From: Nitrosomonas sp. sh817
Lineage (GTDB): Bacteria; Pseudomonadota; Gammaproteobacteria; Burkholderiales; Nitrosomonadaceae
Length of the DNA: 64,000 nucleotides
Assembly: GCF_030908545.1 (NCBI RefSeq)
Contig: NZ_CP133083.1
Coordinates: forward strand, 62,001 to 126,000
Direction of reading: 5' to 3'
Both the position numbers and the translations under genes were made by a program. Positions within the stretch are counted from its first letter, which is position 1, and every line of letters starts with the position of its first letter. Of the stretch, positions 1 through 7,411 are shown one piece after another. A model generated the notes under the pieces. That model searched no databases. It had not been told where the DNA came from and saw only the letters and a program-made list of their open reading frames with translations.

Positions 1-1
1 G

Positions 2-250
2 ATAGCGAACGAATTGGGAGCAAGGCGTTTTAGTATTCCAGCTGATGTGTGGAATAAAATGAGTAAGGCTGAGCAGTGGGCAGCAAATAAAAAATTCTTA
101 GATCGAGTGATAAAGCGCGGGGATGACATTGTTTTATCAAATCCGGTTAAGAATATTAATGATGTAACGGGAGCATTTCGCAGTGAGTTGGATTATCTAA
201 TGGAAAAGGGATTTAGGCTCAACAGAGATGGAACAAAGTTAGTGAAATGA
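2..250 (+). CDS. C-terminal tail of an Rhs-type polymorphic toxin (partial at the left edge)
   Basis: The frame is open from base 2 to a TGA at 248-250, so this is the 3' end of a gene that begins outside the window. A TTG at 14 is probably internal and not the true start. The visible 82 residues contain the pattern KMSKAEQWAANKKFLDR and end in a basic, charged stretch. I remember this as a common tail of Rhs/CDI toxin tips, but I cannot name the activity. The next gene starts one base after the stop, as toxin and immunity genes usually do, and Rhs core sequence follows at 658. Toxin identity is inferred from context and a remembered motif. Confidence 0.55.
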   Translation: MANELGARRFSIPADVWNKMSKAEQWAANKKFLDRVIKRGDDIVLSNPVKNINDVTGAFRSELDYLMEKGFRLNRDGTKLVK

Positions 251-251
251 T

Positions 252-608
252 ATGACGGTAGATATTTTATACAAACTTATAACTCTTCCACGCGAGTTTT
301 CTCTGCAGCAAACGGTATCGATGCATGATCTCTTGCAACGTACTGGTTATGCGAATATTTCCAAATTAATTTCTGAGCAAGATTTATATGAGGAAATACT
401 CTCATATCCCGATGTGGTTACAGATTGGTTAGATTATTCTGAAGATAAAAGGTGCGTGGGCTGGTACTTTTGTTCTAGTGATTCAAATGAATATCTAGTT
501 GGTTATCTGGATGATGATGAAAGGATTGAGACTAAATATACAGATAAGTTAAAGGCTTGTGCTGTATTTATTAAGCAAGAGCTGAACGAAATTCTTAAGA
601 GCAAGTAG
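252..608 (+). CDS. Putative cytoplasmic immunity protein for the upstream Rhs toxin tip
   Basis: A 118-residue acidic protein with no signal peptide or membrane segment. It starts at an ATG one base after the toxin stop codon, so translation is probably coupled. It is rich in Asp, Glu, Tyr and Trp (for example DWLDYSEDK and GYLDDDER), as is common for proteins that bind and block a basic toxin. I do not recognise the family. The immunity role is inferred from position, size and charge. The stop is followed directly by the cassette junction repeat, which also follows the other two immunity-type genes in this locus. Confidence 0.55.
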   Translation: MTVDILYKLITLPREFSLQQTVSMHDLLQRTGYANISKLISEQDLYEEILSYPDVVTDWLDYSEDKRCVGWYFCSSDSNEYLVGYLDDDERIETKYTDKLKACAVFIKQELNEILKSK

Positions 609-630
609 CAGATAAGCTTGCGCCATCCAG
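603..630 (+). repeat. Cassette junction repeat, copy A
   Basis: The stretch around 611-630 (GATAAGCTTGCGCCATCCAG) lies just after the stop of the first immunity gene. Closely matching sequence occurs at 2580-2606 and a decayed version at 2216-2245, each just downstream of another immunity-type gene. Similarity between copies A and C continues to about 660. Confidence 0.7.
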
Positions 631-657
631 GATCAACGCATCATCAAAAATGGCTCG

Positions 658-1599
658 TTGAGTAATGGCTCGTTGAGTCCGAGGTTTTTGTTCTTCTACG
701 ATTCCAACAGACAATTGATCGGGGAATACCGGGATAACGCATCAACAACCACGCCAACCGATGATTGGCTGGTGCGGCAAGAAACCATATGGCTGAATAA
801 CATTCCGGTCGGCGTAATCACGAAACCCACCGCTACCAGTGAAATACAGGTGAGCTACATCCATGCCGACCATCTCAACACTCCCAGAGTGATCGTGGAT
901 CAGACCAACACCATCGTCTGGCGCTGGGACAACACCCACGCCTTTGGTGCGAACTTGCCTAACGAAGACCCGGACGGCAACGGTCAACTGTTTGAATACC
1001 ACCCCCGTTTCCCCGGGCAGTATTTCGACAAGGAAACCGGCCTGCATTACAACTATTTCCGCTATTATGAACCGGAGACCGGAAGATACCTCTCACCAGA
1101 CCCGATCGGGTTGGCGGCAGGGATGAATGTTTGGGGGTATGTGGGTGGGAATCCAGTTTTGAATTTTGATCTACTGGGTTTGGAACTAATTTCGTTTGAG
1201 GAAGGGCAACGGATTACTGAAGTTGCTAGAACTTGGTCAGGAGTACCTTATTATGAAAATGGTGGTGCAAGGTCAAGTCGAGATAGAGCTGATTGTTCTG
1301 GGTCTATTTGGAAAATCTATGAGGAGGCAGGTTATCCCTATGAATATTCAAATTCTAAAATGTTTCCGGATAACCCGCGTTTTAAGCCTGCCCCTAATAA
1401 TAAGCCTCAGCCGGGTGACGTAGGACAATGGAATGGTCATGTATTAATTTTCGATCCTAAAGCAGATGCTAGATATGATTCCTGGTCTGCTCGCAGACCA
1501 GGGGTGCCATTTGGTGCTGCTCAGATAATTTGGTGGGAAAAATCAATGAGGCCAGTAACATGGTATCGATATGACAAACCAATCAATAATATTAAGTAG
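658..1599 (+). CDS. Displaced Rhs core fragment fused to an NlpC/P60-like C-terminal domain
   Basis: A 313-residue frame. Residues about 1-175 are the Rhs repeat-associated core: HADHLNTPRVIVD, then QLFEYHPRFPGQYFD, NYFRYYEPETGRYLSPDP and GNPVLNFDLLGLE, which marks where variable toxin tips begin. Residues about 180-300 look like an NlpC/P60 or amidase tip, with RADCSGSIW (candidate catalytic Cys) and PGDVGQWNGHVLIFDP (candidate His). Such domains cut peptidoglycan peptides. The gene lacks a full Rhs N-terminus and any secretion domain. The TTG at 658 sits in a 15-bp tandem duplication and has no clear ribosome site. It therefore looks like an orphan tip that can replace the tip of a complete rhs gene by recombination through the core. 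The next gene overlaps its 3' end. Confidence 0.7.
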   Translation: MSNGSLSPRFLFFYDSNRQLIGEYRDNASTTTPTDDWLVRQETIWLNNIPVGVITKPTATSEIQVSYIHADHLNTPRVIVDQTNTIVWRWDNTHAFGANLPNEDPDGNGQLFEYHPRFPGQYFDKETGLHYNYFRYYEPETGRYLSPDPIGLAAGMNVWGYVGGNPVLNFDLLGLELISFEEGQRITEVARTWSGVPYYENGGARSSRDRADCSGSIWKIYEEAGYPYEYSNSKMFPDNPRFKPAPNNKPQPGDVGQWNGHVLIFDPKADARYDSWSARRPGVPFGAAQIIWWEKSMRPVTWYRYDKPINNIK

Positions 1600-2212
1600 G
1601 AAGCATATAATATCCATACTTTTAGCTATTGTATGCTGTGTATCATTCAATCACAGTATCTGGGCTAAATCGCTCAATGGAGTTGAAGTTGATGCTGTAA
1701 GGATTGTTGCGGAAAAATTTTGCTACGCTGACTTCGAGGGTGATCCAGATATACGAATGGATATTGCAAAATATACAACAAGTCGACGAAAAGAAGAGAG
1801 TAGAAAAGATCCTGAATTACTTGGAAAAGTTATTGCATTTGAGGCGGATCCAATTTTTGTTGTTAAATCATTTAAAATCACAAATATTTTAGTTGAAAAA
1901 AATACCGCAGTTGTAACAGTTATTTTTGACCGGATAGCAAAAAGTATGGGTAGTGGGTTACCTGGAAGAAAAATAATTACTGATGATTTGAAACAAGATG
2001 TTGTAAAACTCCAGTTTATTCGCGATCAAGAAAAATGGTGGATTTTGGATCCTCCAATACCACGGGTATCAGTAAAAGCGCTGCATCAGTTTTATAAAGA
2101 TAGAATTGATAGCATGGCTGACTGGATTTTTACAAAGCGAGCCTCTGAGTCCCAAAAAAATAATTATGAAGAAATGAATAAAACTTTAGAGATATTGAAG
2201 TCATTAATGTAA
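1571..2212 (+). CDS. Putative periplasmic immunity protein for the NlpC/P60-like tip
   Basis: A 213-residue protein starting at an ATG inside the end of the toxin gene (29-base overlap in another frame). Residues about 10-32 form a signal peptide (KHIISILLAIVCCVSFNHSIWA, cut near Ala32), so the mature protein should be periplasmic, where a peptidoglycan hydrolase would act. The mature part is a mixed charged domain with no motif I know, loosely reminiscent of DUF3828-type periplasmic proteins. A function in immunity is inferred from overlap, export and the nature of the upstream tip. Base composition is A+T-rich, as is typical of horizontally moved tip cassettes. Confidence 0.55.
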   Translation: MTNQSIILSRKHIISILLAIVCCVSFNHSIWAKSLNGVEVDAVRIVAEKFCYADFEGDPDIRMDIAKYTTSRRKEESRKDPELLGKVIAFEADPIFVVKSFKITNILVEKNTAVVTVIFDRIAKSMGSGLPGRKIITDDLKQDVVKLQFIRDQEKWWILDPPIPRVSVKALHQFYKDRIDSMADWIFTKRASESQKNNYEEMNKTLEILKSLM

Positions 2213-2215
2213 GTA

Positions 2216-2245
2216 AGTAGTCCAGATAAGCTAGTGTCTTCTAGG
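2216..2245 (+). repeat. Cassette junction repeat, decayed copy B
   Basis: Starts a few bases after the stop of the secreted immunity candidate. It shares the block CAGATAAGCT with copy A and then diverges, keeping a C-T-A-G-G-G end like copy C. It is weaker than A and C and is supported mainly by its matching position. Confidence 0.45.
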
Positions 2246-2283
2246 GCTAACAATGCCAAGTGATGCAAAACCTCTTTTAGCCC

Positions 2284-2574
2284 ATGAGAGTTCCAAAAAA
2301 GCCATTTGCTTTATTCGCAGTAAGTATGTTTATTGGTTTAAGCACCATCTTGGTTGAAAGATTTTTTTGGCATATCGGCTATTCAAATTATTTGCTGCTG
2401 CTGAGCATTCTTGTTTTGCCGCATATCGTCGTCAGCACCATGATAATCAAAGAAAATCCAGATAGATTTCTATTGCGGCTGGGTGCTGTAGTTATATTGA
2501 TCATTGGTCAACGGTGGCTCATCGAGCTGAGTACGATGCTGATAATTTGGCATTTTCGCGGATTTGCACCATAG
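2284..2574 (+). CDS. Small three-helix membrane protein, possible orphan immunity gene
   Basis: A 96-residue protein with hydrophobic segments at about residues 8-27, 34-51 and 62-90, so it is probably an inner-membrane protein. I do not recognise the family. No strong ribosome site is visible before the ATG. It lies between two copies of the cassette junction repeat, in the same position relative to the repeat as the two immunity genes upstream. It may therefore be the immunity remnant of a cassette whose toxin part has been lost. This is inference; the coding call rests on the coherent hydrophobic pattern and A+T-rich composition like its neighbours. Confidence 0.45.
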   Translation: MRVPKKPFALFAVSMFIGLSTILVERFFWHIGYSNYLLLLSILVLPHIVVSTMIIKENPDRFLLRLGAVVILIIGQRWLIELSTMLIIWHFRGFAP

Positions 2575-2579
2575 TAATT

Positions 2580-2606
2580 AGTCTGAATAAGCTTGCGCCA
2601 TCCAGG
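2580..2606 (+). repeat. Cassette junction repeat, copy C
   Basis: Matches copy A over AATAAGCTTGCGCCATCCAG (copy A reads GATAAGC). Similarity continues through a GCATCATCAA block to about 2636. It follows the stop of the small membrane gene by only a few bases. Confidence 0.7.
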
Positions 2607-2669
2607 GGCGTTGCATCATCAAGAATTTGCGGTTGAACATGCGGTTTTTTCTTGCATGATTGCCACGCT

Positions 2670-2729
2670 CAACTCTTCAAATACCATCCTCGCTTCCCCA
2701 TCCAGTATTCAGCAGGGCTGACTCAGTAG
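2670..2729 (+). pseudogene. Decayed Rhs core fragment
   Basis: Bases 2670-2711 translate to QLFKYHPRFPIQYS, against QLFEYHPRFPGQYF at 985-1026 in the intact core. The frame then reaches a stop at 2727. This is a scrap of a further Rhs core after junction copy C. The rest of the gap between 2575 and 2975 holds no gene I can support; its last part carries the upstream region and ribosome site (TGGAGG) of the next gene. Confidence 0.65.
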
Positions 2730-2975
2730 ATATATTCCCGCAGAATGGATATAATCCGCTGAATAAATAGCCTTTAAAAAGAAGCATAAGAACATCAATC
2801 CATTCTCTCTTCACAATTGCCTGCGTTGTTAAATCACGAACCACCGTATGTTTCCTTTCCTATTTTGCTTTTGAGCGCGAACCCGGTGAAATGATGCTGC
2901 AAAGACAAGTCATGTGTCCGGCAAGTTGTTTTGATGGGCCTTTTCATTTAAAAATTTATTAATTCTGGAGGAAAA

Positions 2976-3926
2976 ATGAGTCACACGCTTTATGAAACAA
3001 AGATTCAGCGAGTACAGCGCTGCGAACTGGCGGTTCCAGGTTCCAGTCCCGGCATGTTTGAAAAAGCGCTGAATAGCGGTGTCGATTTCGTTTTTCTCGA
3101 TCTGGAAGACGCCGTTGCGCCGGACGATAAAATCCAGGCGCGTAAAAATGTCATCCAAGCGCTCAACGATCTGGATTGGAGAGGCCACGGCATTACCGTT
3201 TCGGTGCGCATCAACGGCCTGGATACGCAATACATGGTGCGCGACGTGGTCGATCTGGTCGAACAAGCCGGAAGCAAAATCGATACCTTGCTGATCCCGA
3301 AAGCCGGTGTGTATGCGGATGTCTACATGGTACAAGCGATGGTTACCCAGCTTGAAATGCAGCAAGGATTGAAAAACCGCATCGGTCTGGAAGCCTTGAT
3401 CGAAACCGCGCTTGGCATGGCCAATGTGGAAGACATCGCGCGCAACGGCGCGATGGGACGACTGGAAGCGCTGCATTTCGGCGTGGCCGACTATGCCGCC
3501 AGCAATCGCGCCAGAACCACCAATATCGGCGGCTTGAACCCGGATTATCCCGGCGATCAATGGCATTTCGCCATCAGCCGCATGATCGTGGCTTGCCGCG
3601 CGTACGGTTTACGTCCGATCGACGGGCCGTTCGGCGACATTAAGGATCCCGACGGTTACGTGCTGGCGGCCAAGCGTGCCGCAGCATTGGGTTGCGAAGG
3701 CAAATGGGCGATCCATCCAACGCAGATTCCATTGGCGAACGACGTGTTTACGCCGCCGGAGCGCGAAATCGAAAAAGCCAAGCGCATTCTGGCCGCGCTC
3801 AAGGAAGCCGCCGCGCAAGGCAAAGGCGCCGCCGCGCTCGATGGCCGCTTGATCGATGCCGCTTCGGAAAGAATGGCCAATAACGTGGTGAAAATCGCCG
3901 ATGCGATAGCCGCTAAAAACGGTTAA
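2976..3926 (+). CDS. mcl: L-malyl-CoA / beta-methylmalyl-CoA lyase (CoA-ester lyase, HpcH/HpaI-CitE superfamily)
   Basis: A 316-residue TIM-barrel aldolase starting at an ATG with a clear TGGAGG ribosome site. It cleaves malyl-CoA to acetyl-CoA and glyoxylate using a divalent metal. Diagnostic features are ELAVPGSSP near the start, FLDLEDAVAPDDK (metal and CoA region, residues about 37-50), SVRINGLDT, the metal-binding ETALGMANVE, and GVADYAAS with ACRAYGLRPIDGPFGD, followed by GKWAIHPTQ. It is much closer to the McI/MclA family of methylotrophs as I remember it than to citrate lyase CitE. The two subunits of malate-CoA ligase follow, so the three genes together split malate into acetyl-CoA and glyoxylate. 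A hairpin terminator lies between this gene and mtkA. Confidence 0.85.
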   Translation: MSHTLYETKIQRVQRCELAVPGSSPGMFEKALNSGVDFVFLDLEDAVAPDDKIQARKNVIQALNDLDWRGHGITVSVRINGLDTQYMVRDVVDLVEQAGSKIDTLLIPKAGVYADVYMVQAMVTQLEMQQGLKNRIGLEALIETALGMANVEDIARNGAMGRLEALHFGVADYAASNRARTTNIGGLNPDYPGDQWHFAISRMIVACRAYGLRPIDGPFGDIKDPDGYVLAAKRAAALGCEGKWAIHPTQIPLANDVFTPPEREIEKAKRILAALKEAAAQGKGAAALDGRLIDAASERMANNVVKIADAIAAKNG

Positions 3927-3938
3927 CGATTAATGACT

Positions 3939-3966
3939 AAAGGCCGCGTTGAGCGGCCTTTATCTT
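3939..3966 (+). terminator. Hairpin terminator or attenuator after mcl
   Basis: A perfect 9-bp stem AAAGGCCGC / GCGGCCTTT with a five-base loop (3939-3961), followed by ATCTTT. The short T tract suggests partial termination, which would lower mtkAB expression relative to mcl unless mtkA has its own promoter. Confidence 0.7.
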
Positions 3967-4028
3967 TATGACGCAGTAAATGTAATGATTAAATTAACGC
4001 AGTAATTGCGATTATTGGGGAAATTGAA

Positions 4029-5207
4029 TTGAATATTCACGAATATCAAGCGAAGGAAATTTTGGCGGAGTACGGCGTCAAGATCGCGGAAGGCGGTTTG
4101 GCCTATAGCGTGGTGGAGGCCGTGCAGCGCGCCAGGGAGATAGAGGGCGACGTATGGGTTGTCAAAGCGCAGATCCATTCCGGCGCGCGCGGTAAAGCGG
4201 GCGGTATCAAAGTCTGCAAAACCCACGCGGAAGTCGAACAAGCCGCCGAGAGCTTGCTCGGCAAAAAACTGGTGACGCATCAAACCGGCCCGGCGGGCAA
4301 AGTCTGTTCCCGGCTTTATATCGAGGCAGGCACCAACATTGCCAAGGAAATGTATCTGTCATTCATGATCGACCGCGTCAGCGAGCGCGTCATCATGATC
4401 GGCTCGGCGCAAGGCGGCATGGAAATCGAAAAACTGGCCGTGACCAATCCCGAAGCGATCATCAAAATCTACGTCGAACCGGCGGTCGGATTGCAGGATT
4501 TTCAGGCGCGCAAGATGGCGTTTGCCTTGGGTATCGACCCGGCGCAACTGAATCACGCGGTGAAAACCATCAAAGGCTGTTACCGCGCGTTGCGCGATCT
4601 CGATGCCAACATTCTGGAAATCAACCCGCTGGTGATTACCGCGAATAACGATATCATCGCGCTGGATGCGAAAATGGTGTTCGACGAGAACGCGCTGTTC
4701 CGCCGTCACCGCATCGCCGAATTGCGCGACAACACGCAAGTCGATCACCGTGAAGTTGCCGCAGCGGAAGCCGGATTAAGCTACGTCGGTCTGGATGGCG
4801 ACATCGGTTGCATGATCAATGGCGCAGGCCTGGCGATGGCGACGATGGACATGATCAAACTGGCTGGTGGCGAACCCGCTAACTTCCTCGATGTCGGCGG
4901 CGGCGCATCCGCCGAGCGCACCGAAAAAGCGTTCCGCCTGGTACTTGCCGATTCCGGCGTCAAAGCGATGCTGGTGAATATCTTCGCCGGGATCAACCGT
5001 TGCGACTGGATCGCCGAAGGCGTGGTGCAAGCGGTCAAAAACATCGATATGAAAGTGCCGCTGGTGGTTCGCTTGTCGGGCACCAACGTGGAAGAAGGCC
5101 GCCGCATCATTGCGAACAGCGGCCTGCCGATCATCACCGCCGAAACGTTAGCGGAAGCCGCGGAAAAAGTTGTCCGCGCCCGCAACGAAGTCGTCGCAAA
5201 AGCCTAG
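4029..5207 (+). CDS. mtkA: Malate-CoA ligase (malate thiokinase) beta subunit
   Basis: 392 residues, ATP-grasp CoA ligase beta subunit. It forms malyl-CoA from malate, CoA and ATP together with MtkB. The start is TTG at 4029, seven bases after a GGGGA ribosome site. Landmarks are [10 protein letters not shown] at the N-terminus, [16 protein letters not shown] (ATP-grasp), LEINPLV (metal-binding Glu and Asn, residues about 197-203), [11 protein letters not shown] and [13 protein letters not shown], then [13 protein letters not shown]. The family is shared with succinyl-CoA synthetase SucC, from which it is hard to separate by motif alone. The MtkA call rests on overall resemblance to methylotroph MtkA and on the mcl neighbour. 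Confidence 0.78.
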   Translation: MNIHEYQAKEILAEYGVKIAEGGLAYSVVEAVQRAREIEGDVWVVKAQIHSGARGKAGGIKVCKTHAEVEQAAESLLGKKLVTHQTGPAGKVCSRLYIEAGTNIAKEMYLSFMIDRVSERVIMIGSAQGGMEIEKLAVTNPEAIIKIYVEPAVGLQDFQARKMAFALGIDPAQLNHAVKTIKGCYRALRDLDANILEINPLVITANNDIIALDAKMVFDENALFRRHRIAELRDNTQVDHREVAAAEAGLSYVGLDGDIGCMINGAGLAMATMDMIKLAGGEPANFLDVGGGASAERTEKAFRLVLADSGVKAMLVNIFAGINRCDWIAEGVVQAVKNIDMKVPLVVRLSGTNVEEGRRIIANSGLPIITAETLAEAAEKVVRARNEVVAKA

Positions 5208-5216
5208 GAGTCCAAA

Positions 5217-6104
5217 GTGGCGATATTAATTGACGAAAAAACACGCATTATTGTTCAAGGATTTACCGGCAGAATCGGTACTTTTCACGCGCAGGAAATG
5301 ATCGACTACGGCTCCAACGTGGTCGGCGGTGTCACGCCGGGTAAAGGCGGACAAACGCATCTCGGCTTGCCGGTATTCAACACGGTTAAGGAAGCGGTCG
5401 AGCAAGCCGGCGCGGAAGCCAGCATCGTGTTTGTGCCGCCCGCATTTGCTGCGGATTCGATCATGGAAGCCGCCGATGCCAGCATCAAATACTGTGTCTC
5501 GATCACCGACGGTATCCCGACGCAAGACATGATGACGGTGAAGAATTTCCTGCGCCGTTTTCCGAAAGAAGAGCGCATGCTGCTGACTGGTCCGAACTGC
5601 GCCGGAACCATCAGCCCGGGCCGCGCCATGCTCGGCATTATGCCGGGTCACATCTACATCCGCGGCAATATCGGCGTGGTTGGCCGCTCCGGTACATTGG
5701 GTTATGAAGCCGCCGACCAGATGCGCGCCCTCGGCATCGGCATTTCCACCTCAGTCGGCATCGGCGGCGACCCGATCCCCGGCAGCTCGCATCGCGACAT
5801 TCTGGAACGGCTCGAACAAGACCCGGAAACCAAAGTAGCGCTCATGATCGGCGAAATCGGCGGCCCGCAAGAAGTCGAGGCCGGTAAATTCGCCAAGGAA
5901 AACATGAGCAAACCGCTAGTGGCTTACATCGCCGGACTCACCGCCCCCGAAGGCCGCCGCATGGGTCACGCCGGCGCGATCATCTCCTCCGCCGGAGAAA
6001 GCGCCGCCGAAAAGGTCGCGATGCTGAAAGAACTCGGCGTTACTATTTGCCCAACCCCGTCGCTGATGGGACAAACGGTCGCGGAAGTGTTGGCGAAGTT
6101 GTAA
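5217..6104 (+). CDS. mtkB: Malate-CoA ligase (malate thiokinase) alpha subunit
   Basis: 295 residues, SucD-like. The start is GTG at 5217, preceded by TAGGAG nine bases after the mtkA stop. An N-terminal CoA-binding Rossmann fold carries GFTGRIGTFHAQEMI and GGVTPGKGGQTH (residues about 15-45). The ligase domain carries GPNCAGTISPG, SRSGTLGYEAA-type sequence (GRSGTLGYEA) and the phospho-histidine loop GLTAPEGRRMGHAGAI, where the His near residue 250 carries phosphate. Length and sequence agree with MtkB of serine-cycle organisms; succinate-CoA ligase alpha is the alternative. A strong terminator follows. Confidence 0.78.
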   Translation: MAILIDEKTRIIVQGFTGRIGTFHAQEMIDYGSNVVGGVTPGKGGQTHLGLPVFNTVKEAVEQAGAEASIVFVPPAFAADSIMEAADASIKYCVSITDGIPTQDMMTVKNFLRRFPKEERMLLTGPNCAGTISPGRAMLGIMPGHIYIRGNIGVVGRSGTLGYEAADQMRALGIGISTSVGIGGDPIPGSSHRDILERLEQDPETKVALMIGEIGGPQEVEAGKFAKENMSKPLVAYIAGLTAPEGRRMGHAGAIISSAGESAAEKVAMLKELGVTICPTPSLMGQTVAEVLAKL

Positions 6105-6126
6105 TCGCGGTTGTTATTAAAATTTA

Positions 6127-6160
6127 AAAACCCGACAGCGTAAGTTGTCGGGTTTTTTGT
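6127..6160 (+). terminator. Rho-independent terminator after mtkB
   Basis: Stem AAAACCCGACA (6127-6137) with TGTCGGGTTTT (6146-6156), an eight-base loop, and a T-rich run after it. This closes the mcl-mtkA-mtkB unit. Confidence 0.85.
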
Positions 6161-6303
6161 TTTGCACGGCATCCATCGCAAAGCTCATCGACAGATTAAA
6201 TCTACTGACTATTAACGATTTATTTTCTACAATCGCAATATCAAGTTAATATGATGAAGATTATTTGTGTTATTTAGCTACGTATGGTTGAGTTCTTTAC
6301 GTC

Positions 6304-7140
6304 ATGATGTGCAACTATCCTTCACATTTTTATAGATATAGAAGCTTAAGTGGTGAAGCTGCTGTGTATGTAGAGAAAATTATCTGTCACAGTGAACTCT
6401 ATTTTTCCAAACCCTCAACTTTTAATGATCCATTTGATTGTCGCCCAAGTTTTCTGTTTGAAGCTTCGGATAAAGAAAAAGAGCAGTACTGCGATAATTT
6501 GCATCAGAAATACAGTCCGGATCTCAATTGTGAGCAGCGACACCAAAGTGTAGTATCAATGCTCAAAGATTGGGAAAGCGGTCCAGAAGTATACAAACGG
6601 GTTCAACAGCTGCATACAAAACGAATTACTGAGGAAATAGGGGTTCTGTGTTTTTCGAGCGTAAAAGATGATATTTTGATGTGGTCACACTATGCAGATT
6701 CTCATCGTGGAATATGTCTGGAATTCGATAGTTCTTCTGAGTTTTTCAAAAATGCTTGTCAGGTCAAATACCTTTCAGAACGCCCCAGGATCAATCCGTT
6801 TCGTCAAAATGAAGGCGAAATGATGGAAGCCGCACTGCTTTCCAAGGCGGATCATTGGATGTATGAGCAAGAATGGCGACTTATTCACTATACGAAAGGA
6901 GCGGGTGTTTATAAATTTCCACCAGAGGCATTAAAGGGTGTAATCCTTGGTGCACAAATCTCACTATCGGACAAAGAGACAGTGCTTGGATGGATTAAAA
7001 ACCGAACTTATCCGATCAAGCTATATTATTCATCTCCGTGCAATATAAACTTTTCACTTAATATCGAAGAGGTAAAAATTGACAGCAAGGTAAGTCAGCG
7101 AGGTAGGTTGGGCTGCCGAAGAAAGCCCAACATCAACTAG
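6304..7140 (+). CDS. DUF2971 family protein
   Basis: 278 residues. The family signature is visible: YRYRSL near the start, LYFSKPSTFNDPFDC (residues about 35-49), ILMWSHYADSHRGICLEFD (about 122-140) and EQEWRLI (about 190-196). The biochemical function of DUF2971 is unknown to me. It is common in accessory islands. The last 14 or so codons, including the stop, run into a REP-like palindrome that starts near 7101, so the native C-terminus was probably altered by the repeat. It is A+T-richer than the upstream operon and is followed by mobile DNA. Confidence 0.75.
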   Translation: MMCNYPSHFYRYRSLSGEAAVYVEKIICHSELYFSKPSTFNDPFDCRPSFLFEASDKEKEQYCDNLHQKYSPDLNCEQRHQSVVSMLKDWESGPEVYKRVQQLHTKRITEEIGVLCFSSVKDDILMWSHYADSHRGICLEFDSSSEFFKNACQVKYLSERPRINPFRQNEGEMMEAALLSKADHWMYEQEWRLIHYTKGAGVYKFPPEALKGVILGAQISLSDKETVLGWIKNRTYPIKLYYSSPCNINFSLNIEEVKIDSKVSQRGRLGCRRKPNIN

Positions 7141-7202
7141 CGGTAACAAAGGTATCGCTTCATGGAAAACAATGAATGTTGGGCTTCCTTTGTCAGCCCA
7201 AC
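7101..7202. repeat. REP-like inverted repeat
   Basis: Left arm AGGTTGGGCTGCCGAAGAAA continuing GCCCAACATC (to about 7131). Right arm, about 7172-7202, reads ATGTTGGGCTTCC through CAGCCCAACCTT and is the reverse complement with a few mismatches. Each arm is itself palindromic (TTGGGCT / AGCCCAA), the layout of paired REP/BIME repeats. Confidence 0.75.
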
Positions 7203-7211
7203 CTTGTATCT

Positions 7212-7405
7212 TTCTTTTCGTAGTGGTTAGCTACCACTACCCGAGTTGGAGGCAGCTTGTGTCCACCCTTAAGGCAAGACCTTGTTCTGTAGATCAAGCC
7301 TTCCTTCTCATCTTCCACGCCAGCACAGACACTGAACGGTAGCCAAGGGATAAACCCTGCATGCACAAGGCAAGTGGGCGAGGTTGGTAAATATTGTAAC
7401 AGGAG
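7212..7405 (+). ncRNA. Probable bridge RNA of the IS110 element
   Basis: IS110-group elements encode a structured guide RNA in the non-coding end before the transposase. Here that end is about 200 bp with no reading frame. It begins with a perfect hairpin, GTAGTGGT (7220-7227) and ACCACTAC (7233-7240) with a five-base loop, followed by further short complementary blocks. The right end after the transposase is only about 16 bp, so a guide RNA would have to lie on the left. RNA limits and the two guide loops are not resolved. Confidence 0.45.
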
Positions 7406-7411
7406 AACATC

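Noticed and set aside
4029..6104. Succinyl-CoA synthetase (sucC, sucD) as the primary label
   Set aside because: The family is shared, but overall resemblance and the mcl neighbour favour malate-CoA ligase. Kept as the alternative in the entries.
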